64,000 bases of DNA. Source: Neomicrococcus lactis (GTDB lineage Bacteria > Actinomycetota > Actinomycetes > Actinomycetales > Micrococcaceae). Within the stretch, counting starts at the first letter, position 1. Every line of letters starts with the position of its first letter. Below are positions 1-9,647 of this stretch, piece by piece. The position numbers were made by a program, and so were the translations under genes. The notes beneath the pieces are model-generated. The model made no database searches. It saw nothing but the letters and a program-made list of their open reading frames with translations, and was not told where the DNA came from. Location of the stretch: positions 1 through 64,000 of the forward strand of contig NZ_JACHBL010000001.1 in assembly GCF_014200305.1 (NCBI RefSeq), given 5' to 3'.

Positions 1-1
1 T

Positions 2-109
2 GAAGTTTCTACCCGTAAAGCAAAAGGAGCTGGCGAGCGAGAAGAGTGGTTGGGGGAAACACTCAACTTCGCTCGCCAGCACTTGAACCAATTACCTCTC
101 TCCAAATAA
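2..109 (+). CDS. Possible C-terminal end of an upstream gene (partial)
   Basis: One frame is open from base 2 to a TAA at 107-109, giving about 35 residues that end in LNQLPLSK. The composition (mixed charged and hydrophobic, with an amphipathic helix-like ARQHLNQL) resembles a protein tail, but a second frame is also open for part of the stretch. A 12-bp inverted repeat (29-40 with 69-80) lies inside it and could instead be a terminator read from the minus strand, where it is followed by a T-rich stretch. No family is recognisable from so short a piece. Confidence 0.25.
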   Translation, partial: EVSTRKAKGAGEREEWLGETLNFARQHLNQLPLSK

Positions 110-226
110 TCGATTCTGTTCATCACTCGCACCTTTGAAGGCACTACCTACGTTAGGCACTGAGTTTGTGCGCCTTCGAAGTGTTGGCTGTACGGTTCCT
201 GTGACAACAAACGAAAGGGCATCTTG

Positions 227-1063
227 ATGAGTTCTCAGCGACTGGCTTTTATTGGCCTGGGCAACATGAATGGCGCGATTTTGCGCGGAATTCTGGCGTC
301 TGGCCATGATCCGAAGCTCGTGAAGGGTACGGTCAGGAACCCAGAGAAATCTCAGGCACTTTCCAGTGAACTTGGCGTGACCGTCCTTGCCGAAGGCGAT
401 AATCCGGCGGCCAATCAAGAGGCGGTGAAGGACGCGGACATCATTTTCTTGGGCGTGAAGCCTTTCGGGATCTCGGATATGTGTGAGCAGATCAAGGATC
501 ACCTCCCGGCTGGCTCCGTCGTCGTCTCGGTAGCCGCCGCCGTCACCACCGCAACTATGGAAGCCCACTTGAACCCGGGGCAATCCGTCATTCGCACCAT
601 GCCGAACGTGCCCCTGCAAGTGGGGAAGGGCGCCGTCGGACTCTCTGCGGGCACTCACGCCACGGAGGAGCACGTCAACGCGGCCACGGCGCTCTTTGAG
701 CCGTCCGGGCTGGTAGTGAAGGTTCCGGAGGATCAGCTGGACGCCGTCTCCGCGATCTCCGGATCCGGCCCGGCGTACGCGTTCTACCTCGCCGAGCTCA
801 TGGCAGAAGCGGGGGAGAAGCTCGGTTTGGACGCCGCGCTCTCTCGCGACCTGGCCCGCGCCACGATGGCCGGAGCCGGTTACATGCTCGATGACGCAGC
901 CGCAGACCCTGCTACTTTGCGCAAGTCCGTCACGAGCCCGAAGGGCACCACGGAGGTCGCTTTGCGCATCTTCGAAGAGCGCGGAATGCGGGACATTATT
1001 TCCGCCGGCGCAGCCGGTGCCACGGCTCGCGCTCAGGAAATCAGTAATGATCTAGCAAGTTAG
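227..1063 (+). CDS. proC: Pyrroline-5-carboxylate reductase
   Basis: This enzyme makes L-proline from 1-pyrroline-5-carboxylate with NAD(P)H, the last step of proline synthesis, in the cytosol. The 278-residue product matches the family length. An N-terminal Rossmann fold begins at FIGLGNMNGAI (residues 8-18), RTMPN follows near 123, and the C-terminal helical dimerisation domain carries the family signature ISGSGPAYAFYLAEL (about 174-188) and VTSPKGTT. A TTG at 224 is in frame, but ATG 227 is preferred because GAAAGGG at 213-219 sits about 7 nt upstream. The gene stands alone, co-oriented with the alcohol dehydrogenase that follows. Identification is firm. Confidence 0.96.
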   Translation: MSSQRLAFIGLGNMNGAILRGILASGHDPKLVKGTVRNPEKSQALSSELGVTVLAEGDNPAANQEAVKDADIIFLGVKPFGISDMCEQIKDHLPAGSVVVSVAAAVTTATMEAHLNPGQSVIRTMPNVPLQVGKGAVGLSAGTHATEEHVNAATALFEPSGLVVKVPEDQLDAVSAISGSGPAYAFYLAELMAEAGEKLGLDAALSRDLARATMAGAGYMLDDAAADPATLRKSVTSPKGTTEVALRIFEERGMRDIISAGAAGATARAQEISNDLAS

Positions 1064-1150
1064 AGTCACCGCTTTGAGATGCGGTTAAGGTGAAGATACG
1101 AGATTGTCTCGTGTCATCTCATCAGAGTGAATTCCGCGGAGGAAACGTTC

Positions 1151-2194
1151 ATGCGTGCAGTTGTGTTCGATGATTTCAAAACCTTTCCCGTTCTCAAAGA
1201 CATTGAAAAGCCCACGCCAGGTCCCGGCGAAGTCCTGCTGAAGGTTGCCGGCGCTGGCGCTTGCCACTCAGACGTGGCGATCTTCGAAGATTTCGAGGCC
1301 AACAACCCTGCCGGTCTCAAGCCAGGCTTCGTGTTGGGCCACGAGAATTCCGGCTGGGTTGAAGAAGTAGGCCCAGGCGTCTCCGGCATCACCAAGGGCG
1401 AGGCGTACCTGATCTACGGTCCTATTGGTTGTCAGCACTGCCGTGCGTGCTCCCGCGGTCAAGACACCTACTGCGAGAATGCAGCTACGAACCCGTACCT
1501 CGGCGTTGGCCTGGGCCGCAACGGCGGCATGGCCGAATACGTGACCGCTACAGCCCGTAACTTGGTGCCGTTGGGCGATGCTGATCCGGTTGCCGCCGCG
1601 CCGCTTTCCGACGCCGGCCTCACGCCGTACCACGCCATCAAGTTGGCTTTGCCAAAGCTCAACGGCGGCGGAAAGTTCGCGCTCGTCATTGGCTTGGGCG
1701 GCTTGGGCCTTGTGGGTGTGCAGATCCTGAAGGCGCTCACGGGCGCCACGATCATCGCAACGGATGCGAAGCCAGAAGCCATGGCTGAAGCGGAGAAGCT
1801 TGGTGCAGTGACGGTGCCTTCGGGCTCGGATCAGGTGGCGAAGATCCGCGAGATCACCGGTGGTCGCGGCGTTGACGCGGCTTTCGATTTCGTGGGAATT
1901 TCGGCAACCATTACGACGGCGATGCAGTCCATGGCACTCCAGGGTCGTTGCACGATCGTTGGCATTGCAGGTCAGCCATACGACTGGTCCTTCTTCGGTG
2001 CACCATACGAGGTTGAACTCACGAGCACCTACTGGGGCACCATTGAGGACCTCTACGACGTCGTGGAACTCTACAAAGCAGGCCAAGTGGTTCCGCAGTA
2101 CACCACGTTCTCGATGGACAAGGCACTCGAGGCTTACCAACTTCTCGTGGACGGCAAGATTTCCGGCCGCGCAGTGGTCACGCCCAACGCTTAA
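1151..2194 (+). CDS. Zinc-dependent alcohol dehydrogenase (MDR family)
   Basis: A 347-residue medium-chain dehydrogenase that would oxidise alcohols or reduce ketones with NAD(P). Catalytic zinc ligands are visible as Cys38 in GACHSD and His in GHENSG. A structural zinc lobe follows with four Cys in GCQHCRACSRGQDTYC. The nucleotide-binding motif is GLGGLGLVGVQI (about 186-197). Layout and length resemble the Rhodococcus-type NAD-dependent (S)-alcohol dehydrogenases, but the substrate cannot be read from sequence. ATG 1151 is chosen over the upstream in-frame GTG 1127 because GGAGGAAA lies directly before it. The neighbours, proC and a convergent potassium transport operon, give no pathway clue. 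Confidence 0.9.
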   Translation: MRAVVFDDFKTFPVLKDIEKPTPGPGEVLLKVAGAGACHSDVAIFEDFEANNPAGLKPGFVLGHENSGWVEEVGPGVSGITKGEAYLIYGPIGCQHCRACSRGQDTYCENAATNPYLGVGLGRNGGMAEYVTATARNLVPLGDADPVAAAPLSDAGLTPYHAIKLALPKLNGGGKFALVIGLGGLGLVGVQILKALTGATIIATDAKPEAMAEAEKLGAVTVPSGSDQVAKIREITGGRGVDAAFDFVGISATITTAMQSMALQGRCTIVGIAGQPYDWSFFGAPYEVELTSTYWGTIEDLYDVVELYKAGQVVPQYTTFSMDKALEAYQLLVDGKISGRAVVTPNA

Positions 2195-2200
2195 GAAGTA

Positions 2201-2216
2201 AGAGCTGCGCAGCTCT
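2201..2216. other. 16-bp perfect palindrome after the alcohol dehydrogenase
   Basis: AGAGCTGCGCAGCTCT is a perfect palindrome 6 bp past the dehydrogenase stop codon, in the convergent gap before ktrA. It has no loop and no T-run, so it is a poor intrinsic terminator. It shares the core GCGCAGCT with the dispersed repeat described elsewhere in this window, and may be a relic of it. Confidence 0.4.
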
Positions 2217-2256
2217 CTGAATGGATCACAACGAGCGGTTCGTGGCTCCCCACAAG

Positions 2257-2931
2257 TTAGGGACGGGCTGCGAACCGTTCCAACAAATCCGTGTGGCCGG
2301 AAACGATCAGCACGTCGCGGTGCGTGACCTTCGTGTTAGGTTGCGCGTACGTGAAGTCTTCGCCAGGCGTCTTCACACCAACAATCGTGACGCCGTACTT
2401 GGCGCGCACTTGGGACTCGGCCAAGGTGAAGCCCTGAGTTTCCTTCGGCGGGTACATCTTGACGATCGCAAAGCCGTCGTCGAACTCAATGAAGTCCAAC
2501 ATGCGACCGCCCACCAGGTGAGCGGTGCGGACACCGGCGTCAGCTTCCGGATAGATCACGTGGTTGGCGCCAATGCGCGTGAGGATCTTGCCGTGGGACG
2601 GAGTGATGGCCTTGACCCAGAGGTGCTCGATTCCAAGATCCACGAGGTTCACGGTGATGAGCACGGATGACTCGATCGACGTACCCACACCCACCACAGC
2701 GGAGCTGAACTCCTGAGCGCCCAGCTGGCGTAGAGCATCGATATTGGTGGCGTCTGCTTCCACCACGTGGGTGAGAGCACCGGACCACTTTTGCACCAGA
2801 TGCTGGTTGCGTTCGATCACGAGAACTTCGCGGCCTTGCTTCACGAGCTGGCTGGCCACGGAGGCGCCGAAACGTCCGAGTCCGATCACCAGCACGGGTG
2901 CATTGTGATCTTGTTGCGCTTTGTCAGCCAA
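2257..2931 (-). CDS. Potassium uptake protein, TrkA/KtrA family
   Basis: A cytosolic regulatory RCK subunit that binds NAD(H)/ATP and gates the partner KtrB/TrkH channel. The 224-residue product has one RCK_N Rossmann domain starting VLVIGLGRFGASVASQLVKQG (about 14-34), an acidic ribose-binding position in VLVIERN, and a C-terminal RCK_C domain from about residue 140. Length fits a single-RCK KtrA rather than a double-RCK TrkA. It is the second gene of an operon: its start overlaps the end of the TrkH-like gene by 8 bp, implying translational coupling. The family often responds to c-di-AMP or nucleotides; this is family knowledge, not seen here. Confidence 0.92.
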   Translation of the reverse strand: MADKAQQDHNAPVLVIGLGRFGASVASQLVKQGREVLVIERNQHLVQKWSGALTHVVEADATNIDALRQLGAQEFSSAVVGVGTSIESSVLITVNLVDLGIEHLWVKAITPSHGKILTRIGANHVIYPEADAGVRTAHLVGGRMLDFIEFDDGFAIVKMYPPKETQGFTLAESQVRAKYGVTIVGVKTPGEDFTYAQPNTKVTHRDVLIVSGHTDLLERFAARP

Positions 2932-4354
2932 TGATCGGCCTTTCCTCTGGGTAGCGGTACAACTGGTCGCGCTGCTTCAATGACAGCGCAGACGCAAGAG
3001 TAATGGTGCCAATTCGGCCCGCGAACATCAATGCCGCCAAAATGTACTTTCCAGCCGGCGGCAGTTCAGCACTCAAATTCGTACTCAATCCCACGGTAGC
3101 GAACGCAGAGATGGACTCGAACAAGACTCGGTCCAGGGTGGCGCTGCTGATGCTCATGAGCAAGCCGCATGCGGTAGCCACGAGGGTGGCTCCCAAGACC
3201 ACCACGGAGAAGGCGACTCGGAGCGTGCCTTCCGGTATGGTGCGGCCAAAAGCCTTGACGTCACGTTCACCGCGGGCTTCGGCGAAGATCGCGAGGAACA
3301 GCACAGCCAAGGTAGTGATCTTGATACCGCCAGCGGTGGAGGCGGAACCGCCGCCGACGAACATGAGCGCGTCCGTGGCCAACATGGTTCGTGACTCCAT
3401 GAGCGCTTGATCTACCAAGTTGAAGCCGCCGGAACGAGTCATGATGGACGCAAAAATTGCGTGGACAATTTTGTCCCCGGCTTCCATTTCCCCGATGGTC
3501 CGGACGTTATTCCACTCGAGTAATCCCCACCCCACTGTGCCAACGACCACCAAGGCGAAAGAACCAATGATGGTGATCTTAGTGTGAACGTTCCATTTGC
3601 TGAAGGACCAACCGAAATGCAAGAGCACCAAAATGACCGGGAAGCCCAAGCTGCCAATAAACACCCCCACCATGAGTGGAATGAGAATGAACGGGTCCAT
3701 CTCATAGGGAACCAGTCCGTCTGAGTGGGGCGTAAAGCCAGCGTTGTTGAACGCGGAAATGGCGTAGAAGGTGCCGTGCCACAAGGCGGTCGGGAAGGAC
3801 TCTCCCAACACGATGAATCGCGGCGTGAGGACCAGCATGAGGGCGAGCTGGATGACAATCGACGTCGTAATAACGATCCTCAACAGCGAGCCGACCTCGC
3901 CTAAGGTACCGGACGCCGTCGTACTCATTGAATTCTGAGCCAGCAGCTTGCCGCGCACACCCAACTTCTTGCTCACCGCGAGGGAAAGCAAAGACGCAAT
4001 CGTCAGGATGCCCAAGCCGCCAATGAACACGCCGAGCGAAATAAACACCTGGCCCCAGAAAGACCAATGTTCGGCGGTGGAGACCACCGTCAGCCCCGTC
4101 ACGCACACGGCAGAGACAGCCGTGAACAGTGCGTCGTGAAGGACCGTGAACTCGCCAGTCTTGGAGGAAATCGGGAGCGCCAACAAGAGAGTAAACAGCG
4201 CAATGACGCTCATAAACGCCAAAAGAGCAAGACGAGCGGGGGAGTGTGAGGCCACGCCTTGTACGTACGAGCGCGTAGCGGAAACGGGGCGCATTGCCCG
4301 TTCGCGCCATCGCGAAGTGCTCGTCGCGGAGGTCTGGGTCATCTTCACATTCAA
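2924..4354 (-). CDS. TrkH/KtrB family potassium transporter membrane subunit
   Basis: The ion-conducting subunit of a Ktr/Trk potassium uptake system. The 476-residue protein has about eight to ten membrane segments after a short basic N-terminus. Selectivity-filter-like loops are visible, for example AVSAVCVTGLTVV, SAFNNAGFT, RSGGFN and FATVGLSTNL, matching the four-repeat TrkH pore fold. Possible starts are TTG 4354, GTG 4348 and ATG 4342. TAGTGA lies 6 nt before GTG 4348, so a leaderless GTG start is plausible. The gene is divergent from acuC, with fewer than 60 bp between the starts. Confidence 0.92.
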   Translation of the reverse strand: MNVKMTQTSATSTSRWRERAMRPVSATRSYVQGVASHSPARLALLAFMSVIALFTLLLALPISSKTGEFTVLHDALFTAVSAVCVTGLTVVSTAEHWSFWGQVFISLGVFIGGLGILTIASLLSLAVSKKLGVRGKLLAQNSMSTTASGTLGEVGSLLRIVITTSIVIQLALMLVLTPRFIVLGESFPTALWHGTFYAISAFNNAGFTPHSDGLVPYEMDPFILIPLMVGVFIGSLGFPVILVLLHFGWSFSKWNVHTKITIIGSFALVVVGTVGWGLLEWNNVRTIGEMEAGDKIVHAIFASIMTRSGGFNLVDQALMESRTMLATDALMFVGGGSASTAGGIKITTLAVLFLAIFAEARGERDVKAFGRTIPEGTLRVAFSVVVLGATLVATACGLLMSISSATLDRVLFESISAFATVGLSTNLSAELPPAGKYILAALMFAGRIGTITLASALSLKQRDQLYRYPEERPIIG

Positions 4355-4397
4355 TCACTAGCGTGTGCCAAAACCGTGAGTCAGGCCACTAAACAAG

Positions 4398-4403
4398 TAC
4401 GGT
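4398..4403 (+). promoter_or_regulatory. Putative -10 element of acuC, leaderless type
   Basis: TACGGT fits the TANNNT pattern of actinobacterial -10 boxes and ends 7 nt before GTG 4411. That spacing would put the transcription start on the start codon itself. No good -35 hexamer is visible at 17-18 bp upstream. Confidence 0.4.
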
Positions 4404-4410
4404 GGTAGGT

Positions 4411-5613
4411 GTGAGGGACGTTTCATCGGCGAAAGTGGTCAGTAAGATCGTGTGGTCTGAGGACTACCTATCTTATAAATTCAGCGATTCACACCCTATG
4501 AATCCTATTCGGTTAGACCTCACCATGCGGCTAGCCCGGTCCCTAAACGTGATCGAATCGCGCAACTTGGGCATCATCGAGCCGTTCGTTGCCTCGGATG
4601 AGGAACTCGAAAAAGTCCATACACACGAATTTGTGGAGGCCGTTCATCGCGGCGCTGAGAATCCTCGCGAATCCATCCCCGAGTTTGGACTTGGAACCGA
4701 GGACAACCCGCTCTTCGCCGCGATCCATGAGTCTTCCGCACGCATCGCAGGTGGATCCATTGCCGCGGCCCGCGAAATCATCGCCGGCACCGCGCAGCAC
4801 GTGGTCAACTTCGCCGGCGGTCTGCATCACGCAGCGGCCAATAAGGCCAGTGGCTTCTGCATCTATAACGACGCCGCGCTCGCGATCCAAGAGCTCCTAG
4901 ATTCCGGAATGCAGCGCGTCCTCTACATCGACGTAGACGCCCACCACGGCGACGGCACCGAGCGCATCTTCTGGGATGACCCACGCGTCATGACGATTTC
5001 GCTGCATGAGAGCGGCATTTCTTTGTTCCCCGGAACCGGCTTCGCGAATGAAACCGGCGGACCCGAAGCGCCTGGCACGGCAGTCAACGTGGCTATGCCT
5101 TCGCGGTGCTCAGATGCTGGGTGGCTAAGAGCGTTCCACGCGATTGTCCCGCAGCTGACGGAACAGTTTGCTCCCGAGGTGATTGTCTCTCAGCATGGTT
5201 GCGACGCGCACGCGAAGGATGACCTCGCGAATCTGCGATTGAGCCTGGACGCGCAGCGCCAAAACATGCTGGATATCGCGGACCTGGCGAAGCGTTTTTC
5301 GCAAGATCGCTGGATCGCCACGGGCGGCGGCGGGTACAACGTCATTGACGTGGTGCCGATCGCCTGGACACACCTCATGGCGATCGCGGGCGGTCAGCCC
5401 ATCCCGCTGCGCACCGAGATCCCTGAGGACTACCGAACCTACGTCTATGAGACCTACGGCGTGGATGCACCGCGCACCATGAGCGATGACGCCGATCTGT
5501 GGTGGCGCTCGTGGGAAGTGGGCTATGACCCTTCGGACCCCGTTGACCGCACGATTATGGCGACGCGCAAAGAAATCTTCCCGCTCTACGGGCTGGACCC
5601 GTGGTTCGACTAA
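4411..5613 (+). CDS. acuC: AcuC-like histone-deacetylase family hydrolase
   Basis: A class I HDAC-fold zinc amidohydrolase. In Bacillus, AcuC deacetylates acetyl-CoA synthetase and so controls acetate use. About 400 residues, as for AcuC. Active-site motifs are present: GGLHHAAANKASGFCIYNDAA (about 137-157) supplies the catalytic His pair, and YIDVDAHHGDGTE (about 172-184) supplies the zinc-binding Asp and His. ISQHGCDAHAKD-type and GGGGYN motifs follow. GTG 4402, 4411 and 4435 are all in frame; 4411 is preferred because a -10-like TACGGT lies 7 nt upstream and no Shine-Dalgarno is seen. No acetyl-CoA synthetase or acetyltransferase gene is adjacent, so the target is unknown. Confidence 0.88.
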   Translation: MRDVSSAKVVSKIVWSEDYLSYKFSDSHPMNPIRLDLTMRLARSLNVIESRNLGIIEPFVASDEELEKVHTHEFVEAVHRGAENPRESIPEFGLGTEDNPLFAAIHESSARIAGGSIAAAREIIAGTAQHVVNFAGGLHHAAANKASGFCIYNDAALAIQELLDSGMQRVLYIDVDAHHGDGTERIFWDDPRVMTISLHESGISLFPGTGFANETGGPEAPGTAVNVAMPSRCSDAGWLRAFHAIVPQLTEQFAPEVIVSQHGCDAHAKDDLANLRLSLDAQRQNMLDIADLAKRFSQDRWIATGGGGYNVIDVVPIAWTHLMAIAGGQPIPLRTEIPEDYRTYVYETYGVDAPRTMSDDADLWWRSWEVGYDPSDPVDRTIMATRKEIFPLYGLDPWFD

Positions 5614-5690
5614 TCGCGTCATTTCTAGGGGTGTTAAGGCACAAGAACGGCCAGTAGCGCGCCGAAGGGGCCTCGAAACGTTCGCTCAAT

Positions 5691-5704
5691 CTATTTTCTA
5701 ATAG
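5691..5704. promoter_or_regulatory. Putative AmtR nitrogen-control operator upstream of gdhA
   Basis: CTAT-N6-ATAG (CTAT 5691-5694, ATAG 5701-5704) matches the core of the Corynebacterium AmtR box, which is a CTAT/ATAG dyad with a 6-bp spacer. It lies 78 bp before the gdhA start. In C. glutamicum gdh is in the AmtR regulon, so the position makes biological sense. Assignment is by motif only. Confidence 0.5.
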
Positions 5705-5745
5705 TCGTTCAGCGTGGCAATGTTCGAAGTGAATCAGAGACCTGA

Positions 5746-7122
<1,377 letters not shown>

Positions 7123-7144
7123 TTTTTCCCGTTCGGGACCACTC

Positions 7145-7201
7145 AATACTCCGAATGCACGCGTGTTCTTCCGCAAAAGACGCGCGCGCATTCGGAGTAT
7201 T
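7145..7201 (+). terminator. Stem-loop after gdhA
   Basis: Perfect 14-bp arms AATACTCCGAATGC (7145-7158) and GCATTCGGAGTATT (7188-7201), with a further GC-rich inner pairing in the loop. There is no strong T-run, so termination may be imperfect or the hairpin may stabilise the mRNA end. Confidence 0.65.
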
Positions 7202-7311
7202 GGCGTTGAGCGAGTAATCTGTTAAGGATCGTTTAGCAAAGATTCAGCTCGAATAGGTTGCGCTTTGCGCACTCGAGCGATAGTCAACAATCAAAACTGC
7301 GAGGAATTTTT

Positions 7312-7410
7312 ATGGGCTCCGTTATTAAGAAGCGCCGCAAGCGTATGGCGAAGAAGAAGCACCGCAAGTTGCTTCGTAAGACCCGTCACCAGCGCCGCAA
7401 CAAGAAGTAA
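7312..7410 (+). CDS. 30S ribosomal protein bS22-type / AURKAIP1-COX24 domain peptide
   Basis: A 32-residue, extremely basic peptide (MGSVIKKRRKRMAKKKHRKL and on to RRNKK) with a GAGGAA Shine-Dalgarno 7 nt upstream of ATG 7312. It matches the small actinobacterial protein annotated as AURKAIP1/COX24 domain-containing, which was identified structurally as bS22 in mycobacterial ribosomes. It binds rRNA at the small subunit. A strong terminator follows directly, so it is probably transcribed alone; a TAGGTT -10-like hexamer lies near 7254. The size and the context beside rex agree with the family. Confidence 0.93.
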   Translation: MGSVIKKRRKRMAKKKHRKLLRKTRHQRRNKK

Positions 7411-7424
7411 ATCTTCTTTGCCCG

Positions 7425-7464
7425 GGCCGCCGCCTTCCCTGTTTGTGGGAAGCGGCGGCCTTTT
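7425..7464 (+). terminator. Rho-independent terminator of the bS22 gene
   Basis: A GC-rich hairpin with arms GGCCGCCGCCTTCCC and GGGAAGCGGCGGCC around TGTTTGT, followed by TTTT. One mismatch or bulge in the stem. Confidence 0.9.
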
Positions 7465-7494
7465 GCGTTCCCGGATTCAGATAGGCTTTTGTGC

Positions 7495-7746
7495 GTGAAT
7501 CACCCGAAAATTGAGCTCATCACCAACGTTGGCTGCCACCTCTGCGCGGACGCTCGGGACGTGCTGGATCAAGTGACGGGAGAGGTGGGGATGACGTGGG
7601 ACGAGATTCCGTTGCAGTCTTCCCCGGAGTTGGCGCAACACGCTGACGAGGTTCCCGTCTTGCGTATCAACGGGGTAGTGCGAGATTTCTGGGTTATTGA
7701 CCCGGACCGGTTGCGTCGTTTGCTCACGGAGCGTCATGAATCCTGA
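7495..7746 (+). CDS. Glutaredoxin-like (DUF836) protein
   Basis: A small thioredoxin-fold protein of about 83 residues. After the first strand (KIELIT) comes a CHLC redox motif (VGCHLCADARDVL), then the cis-proline region VPVLRING. It probably reduces protein disulfides or senses thiols; the partner is unknown. TTG 7489 and GTG 7495 are possible starts. GTG 7495 is chosen because a TAGGCT hexamer ends 7 nt upstream, suggesting a leaderless transcript. The stop overlaps the start of rex by 11 bp, so the two are co-translated, which fits a shared redox theme. Confidence 0.82.
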   Translation: MNHPKIELITNVGCHLCADARDVLDQVTGEVGMTWDEIPLQSSPELAQHADEVPVLRINGVVRDFWVIDPDRLRRLLTERHES

Positions 7747-8446
7747 TTCTGAGTCCGACGCCGCAGCTCACCTTGAGCTCTTCCCTTCCGGACATTCCAC
7801 CGCGGCGAGTGCCAACACCGTCTTACCCGAGGCAACGGTGCGTCGGCTAACCAGCTATTTGCGGGCTTTGGACTTGGTCAATGAAGAGCAAACCACTGTG
7901 TCCTCGCAAGGGCTGGCTGAAGCGGCCGGAACGAACTCGGCGACGCTTCGCAAGGATCTTTCCCTCATGGGTACCTATGGCCGCCGTGGCGTGGGCTATG
8001 ACGTCAAGCTCTTGCGGGAGCTCCTGGAAAACACGCTGGGGCTCAACCGCGAGTGGCGCGTCATGCTGGTGGGCGCCGGTAACTTGGGCCGCGCTCTGGC
8101 TGGTTATGCGGGATTCAGCTCTCACGGTTTTCGGTTCGTGGGCGTCGTGGACAACAATCCGGATCTTGTGGGCATGAAGATCCACGATCTCGACGTGTCC
8201 TCATCGGACAAGATTTCAGCGATCGTCACCGAGCATCGTGCCAACCTTGCCGTGGTCACCGTTCCTGGGGCGGCTGCACAGCACGTGGTTGATGAACTGG
8301 TGGAAGCAGGAGTCCGAAACATCCTCTCCTTCGCGCCGGTACGCGTGACCGTCCCGGCCGGTGTCACCGTGCGACGCGTGGATGTTGCGCGGGAAATCCA
8401 GATGCTTGCCTACTTCGCCGTTGCTGGCGGGGGAATGGACAAGTAA
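7736..8446 (+). CDS. rex: Redox-sensing transcriptional repressor Rex
   Basis: A homodimeric repressor that leaves its operators when NADH/NAD+ rises and controls respiratory genes in actinobacteria. The 236-residue product has an N-terminal winged helix (LPEATVRRLTSYLRALDLV through TNSATLRKDLSLMGTYGRRGVGYDV, about 25-85) and a Rossmann domain starting VGAGNLGRALAGY (about 109-121). ATG 7736 overlaps the end of the glutaredoxin-like gene. The first 15 or so codons contain one copy of the dispersed repeat (7750-7770), so part of the non-conserved N-terminus is repeat-encoded. A strong bidirectional terminator follows. Confidence 0.95.
   Translation: MNPDSESDAAAHLELFPSGHSTAASANTVLPEATVRRLTSYLRALDLVNEEQTTVSSQGLAEAAGTNSATLRKDLSLMGTYGRRGVGYDVKLLRELLENTLGLNREWRVMLVGAGNLGRALAGYAGFSSHGFRFVGVVDNNPDLVGMKIHDLDVSSSDKISAIVTEHRANLAVVTVPGAAAQHVVDELVEAGVRNILSFAPVRVTVPAGVTVRRVDVAREIQMLAYFAVAGGGMDK
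7750..7770 (+). repeat. Copy 1 of the dispersed ACGACG-CGCAGCT repeat
   Basis: TGAGTCCGACGCCGCAGCTC matches the copy at 27969 with one difference. It begins 4 bp after the glutaredoxin-like stop codon and lies inside the first codons of rex, where it reads ESDAAAH. Confidence 0.6.
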
Positions 8447-8470
8447 CGAAGACTTCGAACAAGAAAAAAA

Positions 8471-8507
8471 GGTGCGGGGCTTCCATGGAGGAAGCCCCGC
8501 ACCTTTT
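8471..8507. terminator. Bidirectional terminator after rex
   Basis: Perfect 14-bp arms GGTGCGGGGCTTCC (8471-8484) and GGAAGCCCCGCACC (8490-8503), preceded by A7 and followed by TTTT. It serves rex on the plus strand and the convergent membrane-protein gene on the minus strand. Confidence 0.95.
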
Positions 8508-8518
8508 GTTGTGACGAA

Positions 8519-9409
8519 CTATGCGCGTGGGTAGCGCTTCGCAGCTGACTTGGCGGCGATGTATTCGCTGGATGGGCGAAGCCATGCCAGCACGATTGCG
8601 GCGACGCCCAAGGCGAGCATGAGCCAACCCTGGATGCCGGCACCCGCGAAGACCATCAAGGAGAGGGCCGCGAGCACCGTACCGGTGATACGAGCTCCGT
8701 TGCTGCCCTTGCCAATGAAGTAGCCGATCACGGCGTACAGCAGGCCAGCGATGAAGGTGAAGACTGCGCCGACCGTCTTGGACATGCTTACGAGCTCGTT
8801 GACAGAGATGCCCTGCTTCTCGAGTTCATCGAACTGCTCGCTCGCATTTGGGGTGGAGTTGATGACATCCACCAGCATCTGGTTTGGAACCATTAGCAAG
8901 GCAATCCCGCCGATAATCGTCAGGGCTGCAGCGATGTAGAGCAAGATCGACGCGATCTTCAGCTCCTTAGGGCGTGCTGGAACGGCAGGAGCTCCAAAGC
9001 CGCCCTGTTGCATCGGCATGTTCCAGTTGCCCTGCTGCTGCGCGCCCGGCTGACCGAGCTGCTGCTGGCCGTAAGCGTTCTGCCCGTATGGATTCTGGCC
9101 GTACGGGTTCTGCTGGCCGTAGGCGTTCTGTCCGGCAGGATTATGTCCAGCTGGAGCTTGGTCGTAGGGATTCTGGTTGTACGGGTTCTGACCGTATGGA
9201 CTCTGCGCAGGCTGCTGGCCGGGCTGCACGTTTCCGGAAGCAGGCACGGAGGAACCAGTTCCTACAGTTGGCTCGCTAGGGGAGTTGAATCCCTCGCGAG
9301 GAGCGTTGGAGGAAGCGTTGTTTCCAAAGTTCGCGGATTCGCCTTCCGGTAGTCGCTGTCCGTAGCGCGGTGGTTCGGGGATACGCGGGGTGGAATCGTC
9401 GTTGCTCAT
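8519..9409 (-). CDS. Pro/Gln/Asn-rich membrane protein (DUF4064-like)
   Basis: Function unknown. The 296-residue protein has a cytosolic low-complexity N-terminal half with repeated PYGQN/AYGQQ units (about residues 70-130), then about four hydrophobic segments from residue 150: IASILLYIAAALTIIGGIAL, VGAVFTFIAGLLYAVIGYFI and two in the C-terminus. The layout resembles actinobacterial DUF4064 or Tim44-like proteins with Pro/Gln-rich leaders. ATG 9409 (MSNDDSTPRIPEPPR) is chosen over an upstream in-frame ATG because GGAG precedes it. It ends close to the bidirectional terminator shared with rex. Confidence 0.7.
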   Translation of the reverse strand: MSNDDSTPRIPEPPRYGQRLPEGESANFGNNASSNAPREGFNSPSEPTVGTGSSVPASGNVQPGQQPAQSPYGQNPYNQNPYDQAPAGHNPAGQNAYGQQNPYGQNPYGQNAYGQQQLGQPGAQQQGNWNMPMQQGGFGAPAVPARPKELKIASILLYIAAALTIIGGIALLMVPNQMLVDVINSTPNASEQFDELEKQGISVNELVSMSKTVGAVFTFIAGLLYAVIGYFIGKGSNGARITGTVLAALSLMVFAGAGIQGWLMLALGVAAIVLAWLRPSSEYIAAKSAAKRYPRA

Positions 9410-9536
9410 CTTGGGCTCCTGATAGTCGGTTCCAATGTCTGTCTCCAGAATAGTCAACATGGCGCAGCTATTGGGTCATCTTCAGGAATGACTTTTCCCC
9501 TAGCGGAATGGCGCAGCTCGTGAAAAAGGCAAAAAA

Positions 9537-9571
9537 GCCGGCGACCTCCGTGGTGATACGGGGTCGCCGGC
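9537..9571 (-). terminator. Rho-independent terminator downstream of the yceI remnant
   Basis: Arms GCCGGCGACC (9537-9546) and GGTCGCCGGC (9562-9571). On the minus strand the stem is followed by TTTTTTGCCTTTTTC, a typical termination tract. It isolates yceI from the membrane-protein gene. Confidence 0.85.
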
Positions 9572-9647
9572 ATGTTTACCGCTACTCGCACCTAAATGGA
9601 GTGCGGCGTTGAGAGATGCGGCAGCTAGGAACTGACGCGCTCAGCAA

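Noticed and set aside
29-80. 12-bp inverted repeat at the window start as a certain terminator
   Set aside because: It lies within a possible coding tail, and the direction cannot be decided without the upstream sequence.
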